A stretch of 64,000 nucleotides of DNA from Pigmentiphaga kullae. GTDB taxonomy: Bacteria; Pseudomonadota; Gammaproteobacteria; Burkholderiales; Burkholderiaceae_B. Of the stretch, positions 43,741 to 52,098 are shown piece after piece; position 1 is the first letter of the stretch; each line of letters starts with the position of its first letter. Under the pieces are notes generated by a model. That model was not told the origin of the DNA. It worked only from the letters and a program-made list of their open reading frames with translations, and did not search any database. The stretch spans positions 1,488,001-1,552,000 of the forward strand of contig NZ_SGXC01000002.1 of assembly GCF_004216695.1 (NCBI RefSeq), given 5' to 3'. The position numbers and the translations under genes were made by a program.

Positions 43741-44139
43741 ATGAGCTCTAGCGATTCCTACCAGCCCAACGATGCCGTGCTGGCCCTGGCCAGCAAGCTG
43801 TTCGATCTCGCCCGCGAAGGGGAAACGGAAACGCTGGCCGCCTACCTCGCGGCCGGCGCGCCGGCGGACCTGACCAACCAGAAGGGAGACAGCCTGATCA
43901 TGCTGGCCGCCTATCACGGCCATGCCGCCACGGTCAGGGCGCTGCTGGAACACGGCGGCGATCCCAACCGCGTCAACGACCGGGGGCAGAGCCCGCTGGC
44001 GGGCGCCGTGTTCAAGGGAGAAGAGGAAGTGGTGCGGGCACTGCTCGACGGCGGCGCGAATCCCGACCTGGGCTCGCCCTCGGCGCGCGAAACGGCGAAG
44101 ATGTTCGGGCGGGCCGAGCTGTTCGGCCGCCCCAACTGA
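43741..44139 (+). CDS. Ankyrin-repeat protein
   Basis: 132-residue cytoplasmic protein of two to three ankyrin repeats: GDSLIMLAAYHGHAATVRALLEHGGDPNRVND, GQSPLAGAVFKGEEEVVRALLDGGANPDLGS. Such small proteins bind other proteins; no catalytic motif. It starts at MSSSDSYQP with AAGAGA eight bases upstream; the open frame upstream lacks family-like sequence. It is divergent from glgA but nothing in its sequence ties it to glucan. Pseudomonas AnkB, near a catalase, is a similar size, but there is no catalase here. Confidence 0.85.
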   Translation: MSSSDSYQPNDAVLALASKLFDLAREGETETLAAYLAAGAPADLTNQKGDSLIMLAAYHGHAATVRALLEHGGDPNRVNDRGQSPLAGAVFKGEEEVVRALLDGGANPDLGSPSARETAKMFGRAELFGRPN

Positions 44140-44160
44140 ACGCGGAACGGAACGCCGGGG

Positions 44161-45351
44161 TCAGGCGGCCGCGCGACGGGTGCGGCCCGCCTGCCACAGC
44201 AACGGTATGAGCACGATCGCCACGGCCGGATACAGCAGCCAATTGATGGTTTCCCATCCCGACGCGTTCAGCAGCCGGCCCGACGAAAACGACGCGATGG
44301 CCACCGAGCCGAACACCAGGAAATCGTTAAGAGCCTGGACCTTGGTCCGTTCCTCGGGCCGGTAGCAGTCGGTGACCATGGCGGTGGCGCCGATGAAGCC
44401 GAAGTTCCAGCCCACGCCCAGGAACACCAGCGACAGCCAGAAATGCCCCACGCTCAGGCCATGCAGCGCGACCGCGCCGGACACCGCCATGAGCAGCAGG
44501 CCGGCCATCGTCACCCACTCCTTACCGAAGCGCGTGATCAGCCTGCCGGTGACGAAGCTCGGCCCATACATCGCGAGCACGTGCCACTGGATGCCCAGCG
44601 CCGCCTCGCCCACCGTGTGGCCGCAGGCCACCATCGCGATGGGCGCCGCCGTCATGACGAAGCTCATCATCCCGTACGAGACGATGCCGGCGACCACCGC
44701 CACCACGAAGCGGCCCGAGGACGCGATCTCGCGCAGCGGCCGCCCCCCGCCCTGCTCGGCGGCGGGACGCACCGATCCGCGCAGCAGGAGCAGCACCGGC
44801 AGCGCCGCCAGCGCCAGCACGGCCTGGCCGACGAAACTGCCGGCGAAGGGAATGCCGCCGATCGCATCGCGCGTCCAGATCACGGTCTGGGGTCCGATGA
44901 CCGCGCCCACGAGTCCGCCGACCATGACCCAGGAAATCGCCCGCGCCTTGAAATTCGCGTCGGCCCCGTCGGTCGCCCCGAAGCGATAGCTCTGCACGCA
45001 CGATCCGTAGGTGCCGGCGATGGCGGTGGCGACGCAGAACAGCGCGAACATGCCGGTGGTGATGCTGTAGGCCGCCAGCAGCCCGGCCACGCCGCCGATC
45101 ACCGCGCCCAGCATATAGGCGGCGCGGCGCCCCAGCCGGCGCATCAGCATGGCCGCCGGGATCGTTCCCAGCGCCAGGCCGAGGTTGTACAGGCTGACGG
45201 GCAGCGTCGCCAGCGACTTGTCCGTGGCCAGCATCTGCCCGACCAGGCCCCCCAGCGAAATGACGATGGCGGGGTTGGCCCCGCCCAGCGACTGCGCACA
45301 ACTGAGCACCAGCGCATTGCGGCGCACATCCTTCTCGGTCAATGCATCCAT
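44161..45351 (-). CDS. MFS transporter
   Basis: 396-residue major-facilitator protein with 12 predicted helices. The loop 2-3 motif reads MLMRRLGRRAAYMLG. It has a long central loop with QGGGRPLREIASSGRF. Similar proteins are annotated as YfcJ-like or unknown-substrate exporters; I cannot assign a substrate. It starts at MDALTEKDVRRN. It is divergent from a second MFS gene across 140 bases, in which a TATACT at 45449-45454 could be a plus-strand -10 element. Confidence 0.88.
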   Translation of the reverse strand: MDALTEKDVRRNALVLSCAQSLGGANPAIVISLGGLVGQMLATDKSLATLPVSLYNLGLALGTIPAAMLMRRLGRRAAYMLGAVIGGVAGLLAAYSITTGMFALFCVATAIAGTYGSCVQSYRFGATDGADANFKARAISWVMVGGLVGAVIGPQTVIWTRDAIGGIPFAGSFVGQAVLALAALPVLLLLRGSVRPAAEQGGGRPLREIASSGRFVVAVVAGIVSYGMMSFVMTAAPIAMVACGHTVGEAALGIQWHVLAMYGPSFVTGRLITRFGKEWVTMAGLLLMAVSGAVALHGLSVGHFWLSLVFLGVGWNFGFIGATAMVTDCYRPEERTKVQALNDFLVFGSVAIASFSSGRLLNASGWETINWLLYPAVAIVLIPLLWQAGRTRRAAA

Positions 45352-45491
45352 GCTCGTACGCAAACGTCCCTGATTCGATGTTTTTATGATTCTAGGTTAT
45401 TTGGACGATCCGATATCCGGCCCTGGCCAAATATCGCGGCGCGCGGCATATACTGCCCGGGCCCGATCCGGCCTCACTCCACGTGCCGCCC

Positions 45492-46907
45492 ATGACCGCC
45501 TCCACCGCCAAGCCCAACATCATCTGGCTCATCGTCGCCGCCGCCTTCTTCATGGAAACGCTGGACGGCACGGTGATCGCGACCGCGCTGCCGCAGATGG
45601 CCGCCACCTTCCGCACCAACCCGGTCAACCTCAGCATAGGCATGACGTCCTACCTGGTGACCCTGGCCGTGTTCATCCCCATCAGCGGCTGGGTCGCCGA
45701 CCGGCTGGGCACCCGCCGCGTCTTCGCCTGGGCGGTCGCCGCCTTCACGCTGGCCTCCATCCTGTGCGCGCTCAGCACCACCGTCGCGCAGTTCACCGCC
45801 GCGCGGGTATTCCAGGGCATGGCGGGCGCGATGATGGTGCCGGTGGGACGGCTGGCGGTGCTGCGCAATACCGGCAAGGAAGACCTGGTGCGAGCCATGG
45901 CCTTCATCGTCTGGCCGGGCCTGATCGCGCCCGTGATCGGCCCCCCGCTGGGCGGCTTCCTGGCCACCTACCTGAGCTGGCAGTGGATCTTCCTGCTGAA
46001 CGTGCCCGTGGGCGTGGCCGGCATCTTCCTGATCCGCGCCTACATCCCCGAATCGGCCCCGCAGCCGCGACGGCCCCTGGACGTGGCGGGCTTCGCCCTG
46101 AGCGGCCTGGCGCTCAGCTTCCTGATGGTCGGGGTCGAACTGCTGGGCTACGGCGGGCGTTGGCAACTGGGCGCCCTGCTCGTGGCCGCCAGCATCGCGC
46201 TGGGCGTGGCGCTGGCCGCCCACCTGCGCCGCCACCCGCATCCGCTGATCGATCCCACGATCATGGCCGTGCCGTCGTTCCGCACCGTCATGATCGGCGG
46301 CACGATCGCCCGCACGGCGATCAGCGCCATGCCCTTCCTGCTGCCGCTGCTGTTCCAGGTCGGTTTCGGCCTGAACGCCTTCGAGGCCGGCATGCTGTAC
46401 CTGGCCAGCATGCTGGGCAACCTGGGCATGAAGCTGGGCACGACGCAGGCGCTGCGCCGCTTCGGCTTCCGCAACGTGCTGGTCTTCAACGGCGCGCTGG
46501 CGGCCGCATCCATCGCGCTGTGCGCCGTGCTGTCCGCCGACACGCCCGTGCCGCTGGTGGTGGCGATCATGCTGGTGTGCGGCCTGACGCGCTCGATGCA
46601 GTTCACCGGCCTGACCTCCATGGCCTTCGCCGAGGTTCCCCACCCGCAGATGAGCAGCGCCAACACCTTGTTCAGCACCACCCAGCAGATGTCCATGGGC
46701 CTGGGCATCGCGGTCGGGGCCGTGGTGCTGCACCTGACCGCCGCCGCGCGCGACACCGGCGGCCCGACGTACGACGTCACGGACTTCCGCATCACCTTCC
46801 TGGTCGTGGGCCTGCTGGCCCTGAGCAGCCTGCTGAGCTTCGTGCGGCTGCGGCGCGATGCCGGCGCCGAGGTCAGCGGACACCGGCGCAGCGGCGACGC
46901 GGCCTGA
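45492..46907 (+). CDS. MFS drug-exporter-like protein (DHA2, 14 helices)
   Basis: 471-residue transporter of the DHA2 group. METLDGTVIATALPQMAATF matches motif D1 (xDxTxxNxALP type) of helix 1, and GWVADRLGTRRVF is motif A. It resembles MdtD-type exporters, and the second such protein at 52099-53559. I chose the ATG at 45492 and not the GTG three codons earlier. It is convergent with the flavoprotein gene with no base between them (46907/46908). Substrate unknown. Confidence 0.88.
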   Translation: MTASTAKPNIIWLIVAAAFFMETLDGTVIATALPQMAATFRTNPVNLSIGMTSYLVTLAVFIPISGWVADRLGTRRVFAWAVAAFTLASILCALSTTVAQFTAARVFQGMAGAMMVPVGRLAVLRNTGKEDLVRAMAFIVWPGLIAPVIGPPLGGFLATYLSWQWIFLLNVPVGVAGIFLIRAYIPESAPQPRRPLDVAGFALSGLALSFLMVGVELLGYGGRWQLGALLVAASIALGVALAAHLRRHPHPLIDPTIMAVPSFRTVMIGGTIARTAISAMPFLLPLLFQVGFGLNAFEAGMLYLASMLGNLGMKLGTTQALRRFGFRNVLVFNGALAAASIALCAVLSADTPVPLVVAIMLVCGLTRSMQFTGLTSMAFAEVPHPQMSSANTLFSTTQQMSMGLGIAVGAVVLHLTAAARDTGGPTYDVTDFRITFLVVGLLALSSLLSFVRLRRDAGAEVSGHRRSGDAA

Positions 46908-48515
46908 TCAGTACACGTCTCGCCGATAACGGCCCTGGCCGGCCAGTTCGTCCAGGCGATCGCGGCCCAGGATGCGTTCGAGTTCGGCCGCGACACCCGC
47001 CGCCATGCCCTGCAGGCTGCCGCAGACGTAGATCGCTGCGCCAGCGTCCACCCAGGCCCGCAGTTCGCCGGCCGCGGCGGGCAAGCAGTCCTGCACGTAG
47101 CGCGGCCAGCCGGCCGCGCGCGAGAACGCCAGGTCCAGCCGTTCCAGCACACCCTGCTCGCGCCAGGCCTGGATCTCGTCATGGTGGAAGAAGTCGTGCT
47201 GCGGCGTGCGTTCCCCGAACAACAGCCAGTTGCGAGGCGCGCCCGCCGCGGCGCGCGCCTTCAGGTGGGCGCGCAGGCCCGCCATGCCGGTGCCGTTGCC
47301 GATCAGGATCAATGGCCGCTCGGGCGCGGGCGGATGAAAACCGCTGTTGCGCCGCAGCCGTACGTCCACCTGCCCGCCTTGCGAGACGTGCCGGGTCAGC
47401 CATCCCGACCCCAGGCCCAGCCGGCCATCGGGATAGCGCATCTGTCGCACCAGGAGTTCCAGCCGGCCGTCGGCCGGCAGCGAGGCGATCGAGTATTCGC
47501 GATGGGGGATGCGCGGCAGCGCCTCCAGCAGCGCCGGAGCCGGCATGCCGCGCAGCGCGGCGCGCCCGGCCTCGTCATGGGGCAGCACCCGGGCCGCCAG
47601 CGCATCGCCCAGCGATTGCCCGCCGTCCACCCGCGTGGCGCCGTCCAGGCCCAGCGCCGCCAGCAGCGACGCGACCTCGCCGGGCGCATTGCGCGGTCCG
47701 ATCTCGGCGATGTCGCCGGCCTCCCAGCCGCCGGCCGGCGCATCGGCCGTCAGGGCCAGGTGATACGCGGGATCGCCGGGGCTGCCGTCGTTCAGCAGGC
47801 GGCGCTCGGCCAGCGTCCAGGGCTGGTAGCTGGGCGCCGCCCAGTCTTCCATTTCCGCGCTCGCCCCCAGCACGTTCAGGTAATGCTGCCAGTGGCGCAG
47901 CGCGCCCTCGTCGCCGTCGTCCACCAGGATGGGATCGAACAGGGGCTCGGCCCCCTGCCGGTGCAGCCAGTTCGCCAGCGACTGGCCGAAGGCGCAATAG
48001 CGCTGGTAGCTGCTGTCGCCCAACGCCAGCACGCCGTAGCTCAGGCCCGTCAGGGGCAGGTCGCCCGCCAGCGTCCTGCGCGCGAAGCCGGCGACGCTGT
48101 CGGGGGCATCGCCCTCGCCCGTGGTGCTGACCACGAACAAGGCCTGGCGAAAACCTTGCAGGGCCGAACCGCCCATCTCCGCCAGATCGGCCAGATGCAC
48201 GGGCAGCCCCGCGGCCTGGAGCGCCTGCGCGCTGCGGCGTGCGATCTGTTCGGCAAAACCGGTCTGGCTGGCATAGGCCACCAGCAGCGCATCGGCCGCG
48301 ATCGCGCCGCGGACCGGCGCAAGCGCCGCGCGGCGCGACCACGCCGTCCACAGGCAGAAAGCAAGATAGCAGGCCACCACCAGCGACCCCGCCGCGGCCC
48401 GGTGCGCCGCCGGCGACAGCGGCAGCACCGCGGCCACCAGGACCAGCGCCGCCAGCAGCAACAGTACCGCCACCCCGGCCCGGCGCGCGGATGCCGCGCG
48501 AGATTCGTCGCTCAT
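46908..48515 (-). CDS. Membrane-anchored flavodoxin/NADPH reductase
   Basis: 535-residue protein resembling the sulfite-reductase flavoprotein/cytochrome-P450-reductase plan, with two N-terminal membrane helices (about residues 13-33 and 43-60). A flavodoxin domain follows (LVAYASQTGFAEQIA, STTGEGDAPDS, LGDSSYQRYCAFG), then a ferredoxin-reductase domain with REYSIAS (FAD), ILIGNGTGMAGLRAH (NADPH) and C-terminal GRYRRDVY. It should take electrons from NADPH through FAD and FMN to the membrane. ATG overlaps the ApbE stop. Probably feeds the PepSY protein and flavinylated partner of this operon. Confidence 0.88.
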   Translation of the reverse strand: MSDESRAASARRAGVAVLLLLAALVLVAAVLPLSPAAHRAAAGSLVVACYLAFCLWTAWSRRAALAPVRGAIAADALLVAYASQTGFAEQIARRSAQALQAAGLPVHLADLAEMGGSALQGFRQALFVVSTTGEGDAPDSVAGFARRTLAGDLPLTGLSYGVLALGDSSYQRYCAFGQSLANWLHRQGAEPLFDPILVDDGDEGALRHWQHYLNVLGASAEMEDWAAPSYQPWTLAERRLLNDGSPGDPAYHLALTADAPAGGWEAGDIAEIGPRNAPGEVASLLAALGLDGATRVDGGQSLGDALAARVLPHDEAGRAALRGMPAPALLEALPRIPHREYSIASLPADGRLELLVRQMRYPDGRLGLGSGWLTRHVSQGGQVDVRLRRNSGFHPPAPERPLILIGNGTGMAGLRAHLKARAAAGAPRNWLLFGERTPQHDFFHHDEIQAWREQGVLERLDLAFSRAAGWPRYVQDCLPAAAGELRAWVDAGAAIYVCGSLQGMAAGVAAELERILGRDRLDELAGQGRYRRDVY

Positions 48516-49441
48516 TCCATCATCGCCGCGAAGTTGGGCGTCATCGTTTCCTGGTATCCCTGGGCGGTGCGCTGCACGAAATGCGCCGCCAGTCCGCGGC
48601 GCGCCGCCCAGCGCAGCCCCTCGTCCGGCCCCATCACCGTCAGCGCAGTCGCCAGCGCGTCGGCCGCCATGCACTCGGGATGCAGGACCGTGACCGAGAC
48701 GACGCCGTTGCCGATGGGCGCGCCCGTGCGCGGGTCCATCGTGTGGCTGTACATCCCCTGTCCGTCGCGGGCATGGCGCCGGTAGTCTCCCGAGGTGGCG
48801 ATCGCCAGCCCTTCCAGGGCCACCAGCGTGGTCGGCACGCCCGAGGCGCCGTCCGCGTCCCAGGCCCGGTCCAGCTCCACCCACCAGGGCGTGCCGTCCG
48901 GCTTCACGCCGTGCCCGACCAGTTCGCCGCCGATCTCCACCAGATAGCCGGCCACGCCGGCGCGCCGCAGGCAGCGGGCCACGGCATCGACGGCATACCC
49001 CTTGGCGATGCCGGACAAGTCCACATAGGCCCCGCCCGGCTGCCGCGCCCTGCGGCCCGCCACGTCCAGCTCGATCCGGTCCCAGCCCACCCGACCGCGC
49101 ACGGCCTGGACCTCGTCCGCCGACGGCCGGCCGCGCGGTCCTTGTGGCCCGAACCCCCAAAGATCCACCAGCGGCCCGACGGTCGGATCGTAGGCCCCGC
49201 CGCTTTCGCGAGCCACGCTCAGGGCCTGCTCCAGCACCACGAACAAGGCATCGGGCAAGGCGTGCCAACTACCCGCCGGCGCGGCATTGAAACGACTCAG
49301 ATCCGTATCGTCCCGCCAGTTGCTCATCTCGTCGACGACCCCATCCAGCGTCGCCCGCACCCGAGCGTCCAGATCCGGCGGCACCCCACCGTCATCGACC
49401 AGCCTGACCGCCCAGCTCGTCCCCATCGTCGGCCCGCCCAT
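48512..49441 (-). CDS. apbE: FAD:protein FMN transferase (ApbE)
   Basis: 309-residue enzyme that attaches FMN from FAD to Thr/Ser of target proteins. Family segments are complete: MGTSWAVRL, MSNWRDDTDLSRFN, VDLSGIAKGYAVDAV, GGELVGHG, SGDYRR, MDPRTGAPIGN and ADALATALTVMG. The start is unclear. I use ATG 49441; the frame is open to 49618, with TTG 49498 and GTG 49492 possible, but none gives a signal peptide, although ApbE is usually exported. The upstream end of the open frame is made of intergenic repeat copy C. Confidence 0.88.
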   Translation of the reverse strand: MGGPTMGTSWAVRLVDDGGVPPDLDARVRATLDGVVDEMSNWRDDTDLSRFNAAPAGSWHALPDALFVVLEQALSVARESGGAYDPTVGPLVDLWGFGPQGPRGRPSADEVQAVRGRVGWDRIELDVAGRRARQPGGAYVDLSGIAKGYAVDAVARCLRRAGVAGYLVEIGGELVGHGVKPDGTPWWVELDRAWDADGASGVPTTLVALEGLAIATSGDYRRHARDGQGMYSHTMDPRTGAPIGNGVVSVTVLHPECMAADALATALTVMGPDEGLRWAARRGLAAHFVQRTAQGYQETMTPNFAAMME

Positions 49442-49541
49442 GGAAACCACCCGGGCCGCCACCCCATGCCCCCGCCGCGCCCGCTCCGACACCGTCAAGG
49501 GAACCAGAACGCGCGCCTCACGTACCCCGGCACCAGACCCA

Positions 49542-49616
49542 GGAAACCGCGGATCTGGCTCCGCCAGTCCGCCGGTTTCGCCCCCTGGGGGGCGCCCGAA
49601 GGGCGTAGGGGGGGGC
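49542..49616 (+). repeat. Intergenic repeat, copy C
   Basis: Full copy in the same orientation as copy A: GGATCTGGCTCCGCCAGTCC, a GCCCCCTGGGGGGC hairpin, then GGGCGTAGGGGGGG. It abuts the stop codon of the DUF4198 gene, as copy A abuts alkA, and lies between that gene and apbE within what should be one operon. Confidence 0.75.
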
Positions 49617-49619
49617 AAC

Positions 49620-50429
49620 CTATTCAGGCAGCACCTCGAACGTCGCGATATAGCTGGACCGACGCTCCTTCGCCTTGTCGAAGGTGGTCTTGTCGTCCTT
49701 GGTCTCGGCTTCCAGCCAGTACATGCCGGGCTCGGGCCAGGTCACCGTGAACTTGCCGTCGGCGTCGGTGCGCGTCTTCATTTCATGCAGCTGGTCGCGA
49801 TAGCGGATCCCGCCCGGCACGACGGACACCTCGATGCCGGCCGCGGGCTTGCCATCCAGCAGCAGCCGGAAACTGGCTTCTTCCTTGGCGAACAAATCGT
49901 TCGGATGAGTGATGGGAGCCAGTTCCAGCCCCACGCCGGTGGGCTTGAGCACCGTGTCGGTCGGCTTGCCCACCGTGACGAAGGTCTCGAGGCGGCTGTT
50001 GGACTGGGTAACGCGAAGGTCCTGCGCGTCGGCCGGCACCTCTTGCGCGAACTTCTCCGCCGTGCCGCGCCAGCGCTTGTTTTTGCCGTTTTCCTTGTAC
50101 GACGCGAACACGCCGTGGTTGACCACCGCCATCTTGTAGGTGCCGGTCTGGGTCAGGCGCACGTCGAAGGTGCTGCGGTAGCGGCCGGTGGACTGGTTCT
50201 CGGCCTTGGCGGCGGCACCGTCGGGAGCGGTCACCGACAGGTTGTTCAGTTGCAGCGGAAAGTGCTCGAAATAGAAAAGATCGTTGGACACCGCGGCGTC
50301 CACCGTCACCCAGGGATCCGCGCCCGACAGCACCGTGGCCGAGGGCAGCATCCACATGCGGTGCGCCTGGGCCGACAGGGGCAGGCTGAACGCCAGGGCC
50401 AGCGCGGCCCACTTGAGAGACATCTTCAT
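49620..50429 (-). CDS. DUF4198 periplasmic protein
   Basis: 269-residue exported protein: signal peptide MKMSLKWAALALAFSLPLSAQA then HRMWMLPSATVLSG, the N-terminus typical of DUF4198. The rest is beta-rich, with an Ig-like/carboxypeptidase-regulatory-like C-terminal part (ADGKFTVTWPEPGMYWLEAE). The N-terminal His of the mature chain may bind metal, but that is a guess. DUF4198 genes are often found with TonB receptors and metal uptake. It lies between DUF2271 and ApbE in the Fur-linked operon. Confidence 0.85.
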   Translation of the reverse strand: MKMSLKWAALALAFSLPLSAQAHRMWMLPSATVLSGADPWVTVDAAVSNDLFYFEHFPLQLNNLSVTAPDGAAAKAENQSTGRYRSTFDVRLTQTGTYKMAVVNHGVFASYKENGKNKRWRGTAEKFAQEVPADAQDLRVTQSNSRLETFVTVGKPTDTVLKPTGVGLELAPITHPNDLFAKEEASFRLLLDGKPAAGIEVSVVPGGIRYRDQLHEMKTRTDADGKFTVTWPEPGMYWLEAETKDDKTTFDKAKERRSSYIATFEVLPE

Positions 50430-50474
50430 GTTCTTTTCCTCGGAAGGGGTTGCTAGGAAAGAGTTGCCAGGGAA

Positions 50475-50987
50475 TCAGGGTTTGGTTTCCAGCGCGACGC
50501 GGCCCAGCTCGTGCTGGCCGCGCGCCTCGCCCTTCTCGGGCGCCCGCGGCGGCCACTGGAACGGGATGCGCAACAATTCGCGGCCGCCGACCTCGCGCGC
50601 GGCCTCGACCACCAGTTCGTACTTGCCTTCGGCCAGCTTGCCCAGCGGAGCCTTGCCGTCGCTGAACACCAACTGGTGCTCGCCCACCGGCCGCGTGGCG
50701 CCGCTGATGCCGTCGGCGGGCATGGTCAGTTCGCGGCCGCTGCGGCGCCACCACTGGCGCATGTCCTTGAGCCACTTCGTGCCTTCGTCGTTCTTGAGCT
50801 TGACGTCGTACCAGACGGCCAGGTTGGCGGCGACCTTCTGGTCCGGCCCCTCCACCCACACCGCCACGTACGGGCGGTGGTACTCGGCCACGTTCAGCCG
50901 GGGGATTTCGATCCTTACCGCCAGGTCGGCGGCCTGGGCCTGACCGACCATCAGGCCGGTGACGGCCACCGGGATCAATGTACGCAT
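50475..50987 (-). CDS. DUF2271 protein with ApbE flavinylation motif
   Basis: 170-residue periplasmic protein with signal peptide MRTLIPVAVTGLMVGQAQA. It has the DUF2271 start (VRIEIPRLNVAEYHRPYVAVWVEG) and WLKDMRQWWRRSGR. Residues 92-98 read DGISGAT, matching the D-x-x-S-G-A-T pattern in which ApbE links FMN to the Thr (Thr98). It should therefore be the flavin-carrying electron carrier of the operon, with ApbE encoded two genes downstream. Lies 13 bases after the PepSY gene. Confidence 0.88.
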   Translation of the reverse strand: MRTLIPVAVTGLMVGQAQAADLAVRIEIPRLNVAEYHRPYVAVWVEGPDQKVAANLAVWYDVKLKNDEGTKWLKDMRQWWRRSGRELTMPADGISGATRPVGEHQLVFSDGKAPLGKLAEGKYELVVEAAREVGGRELLRIPFQWPPRAPEKGEARGQHELGRVALETKP

Positions 50988-51000
50988 AGCCAGAACCTCT

Positions 51001-51639
51001 TCAATGAATGAATACGAATGCCAGGAACAGCGGCACGGCGACGCCCAGCGCCACCATGGGCCAGGTGACGGGCCGGTTGCGGGAATGGATCTGCAGCAGG
51101 AAGAAACCGGTCACGCAGAACACCAGACAGGCGACCGCGAAGACGTCCAGGAACCACTTCCAGGCCTCGCCCGTGTTGCGGCCCTTGTGCAGGTCGTTGA
51201 AATACGAGATCCACCCGCGGTCGGTGCTCTCGTACTTCACCGCGCCGTCGGGCAGTTCGACGCTCAGCCAGGCATCGCCGCCGGGACGCGGCAGGGAAAC
51301 GTAGATCTCGTCGGGCGACCATTCGGCCAGCTGGTCGCCGATCGCGACCGAGAACTGGTCTTGCAGCCATTGCCGCAGCGCCGGCGGCAAGGGCGCCTTG
51401 TCGGCCCCGCCCTCGGGGGCCAGCGCGCGGACCAGTTCGGCCGGCACCCGCGCTTCCTTGGAAACGACGCGCGGATGCGCCTCGATCTGGGACGCGTGGT
51501 TGAGCGTGATGCCGGTGGCGGCGAACAGCAGCATGCCGACGAGACAGATCGCCGAGCTGATCCAGTGCCATTGATGCAGATGCTTCAACCAGAATGAGCG
51601 ACGCTTCTGCTCCAGGAAGCGATCCGACTGTTTGTCCAT
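51001..51639 (-). CDS. PepSY-associated membrane protein
   Basis: 212-residue inner-membrane protein. WLKHLHQWHWISSAICLVGMLLFAATGITLNHA forms the first helix, with His residues that are typical heme or metal ligands in PepSY-TM proteins. A periplasmic domain of about 110 residues ends in WISYFNDLHKGRNTGEAWKWFLDVFAVACLVFCVTGFFLL, the second helix, and a third follows at the C-terminus. It may pass electrons across the membrane. First gene of the operon, 42 bases from a Fur-box-like site. Confidence 0.87.
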   Translation of the reverse strand: MDKQSDRFLEQKRRSFWLKHLHQWHWISSAICLVGMLLFAATGITLNHASQIEAHPRVVSKEARVPAELVRALAPEGGADKAPLPPALRQWLQDQFSVAIGDQLAEWSPDEIYVSLPRPGGDAWLSVELPDGAVKYESTDRGWISYFNDLHKGRNTGEAWKWFLDVFAVACLVFCVTGFFLLQIHSRNRPVTWPMVALGVAVPLFLAFVFIH

Positions 51640-51680
51640 ACGGCGGTGCGCGGCACTGCATGCTTGAGTTGATTAAGACC

Positions 51681-51699
51681 AATAATGATAACAATTCTC
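51681..51699 (-). promoter_or_regulatory. Fur box upstream of the PepSY operon
   Basis: The plus strand reads AATAATGATAACAATTCTC, which agrees with the Fur consensus GATAATGATAATCATTATC at 15 of 19 positions. On the minus strand it covers a TATCAT (51690-51685) that fits a -10 element, so bound Fur would block transcription when iron is plentiful. The -35 match is poor. A GC-rich hairpin at 51747-51767, before the site, could end the dodecin transcript. Confidence 0.78.
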
Positions 51700-51781
51700 A
51701 AGCACTGTAGCCAGCGCCCACCTGGGCGCGCCATCCGGGCGCGGGCGCGGCGGCCCCCCGCCGCCGCCCTTGCCGCGGGCC

Positions 51782-51997
51782 CTACTTCGAGTCTTCCAGG
51801 CGCACTCCCACCTTCAGGGCGACCTGCCAGTGCGCGATCTTGCCGTCCTCGATGTGGCCCCGCACCTGGGTGACCTCGAACCACGCCAGATGGCGCATCG
51901 TCCGGGCCGCGCGGTCGATCGCGTTGCGGATCGCGTCGTCGCTGGACTTCGTCGAGGACCCGACCAATTCGAGCTGCTTGTACACGTGTTCCGACAT
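51782..51997 (-). CDS. Dodecin-family flavin-binding protein
   Basis: 71-residue protein of the dodecin family, which forms twelve-subunit shells storing flavins. SEHVYKQLELVGSSTKSSDDAIRNAIDRAARTMRHLAWFEV and GHIEDGKIAHWQVALKVGVRLED are typical, with Trp at the flavin site. The start MSEHVYK has AGGAGA seven bases upstream. It lies upstream of the flavinylation operon on the same strand, 142 bases away and beyond the Fur box, so the two may be functionally but not transcriptionally linked. Confidence 0.92.
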   Translation of the reverse strand: MSEHVYKQLELVGSSTKSSDDAIRNAIDRAARTMRHLAWFEVTQVRGHIEDGKIAHWQVALKVGVRLEDSK

Positions 51998-52098
51998 CGT
52001 CGTCTCCTGGTTGCCTGGGGTGCCGGCCAGCAAAGGCCATGCCCGGAACCGTCGCGGCTCCGGGAGCCGGCCAGACCACCTTAGTCCAAGCCGCGGGC

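Noticed and set aside
45386-48130. 914-codon plus-strand frame over the MFS and flavoprotein genes
   Set aside because: Out of phase with the recognised MFS protein and antisense to the reductase; composition is Arg/Pro/Ala-rich without domains.
49442-49618. N-terminal extension of ApbE
   Set aside because: Its first part is translated intergenic repeat and has no hydrophobic leader, so I did not include it, though a start at TTG 49498 or GTG 49492 cannot be excluded.
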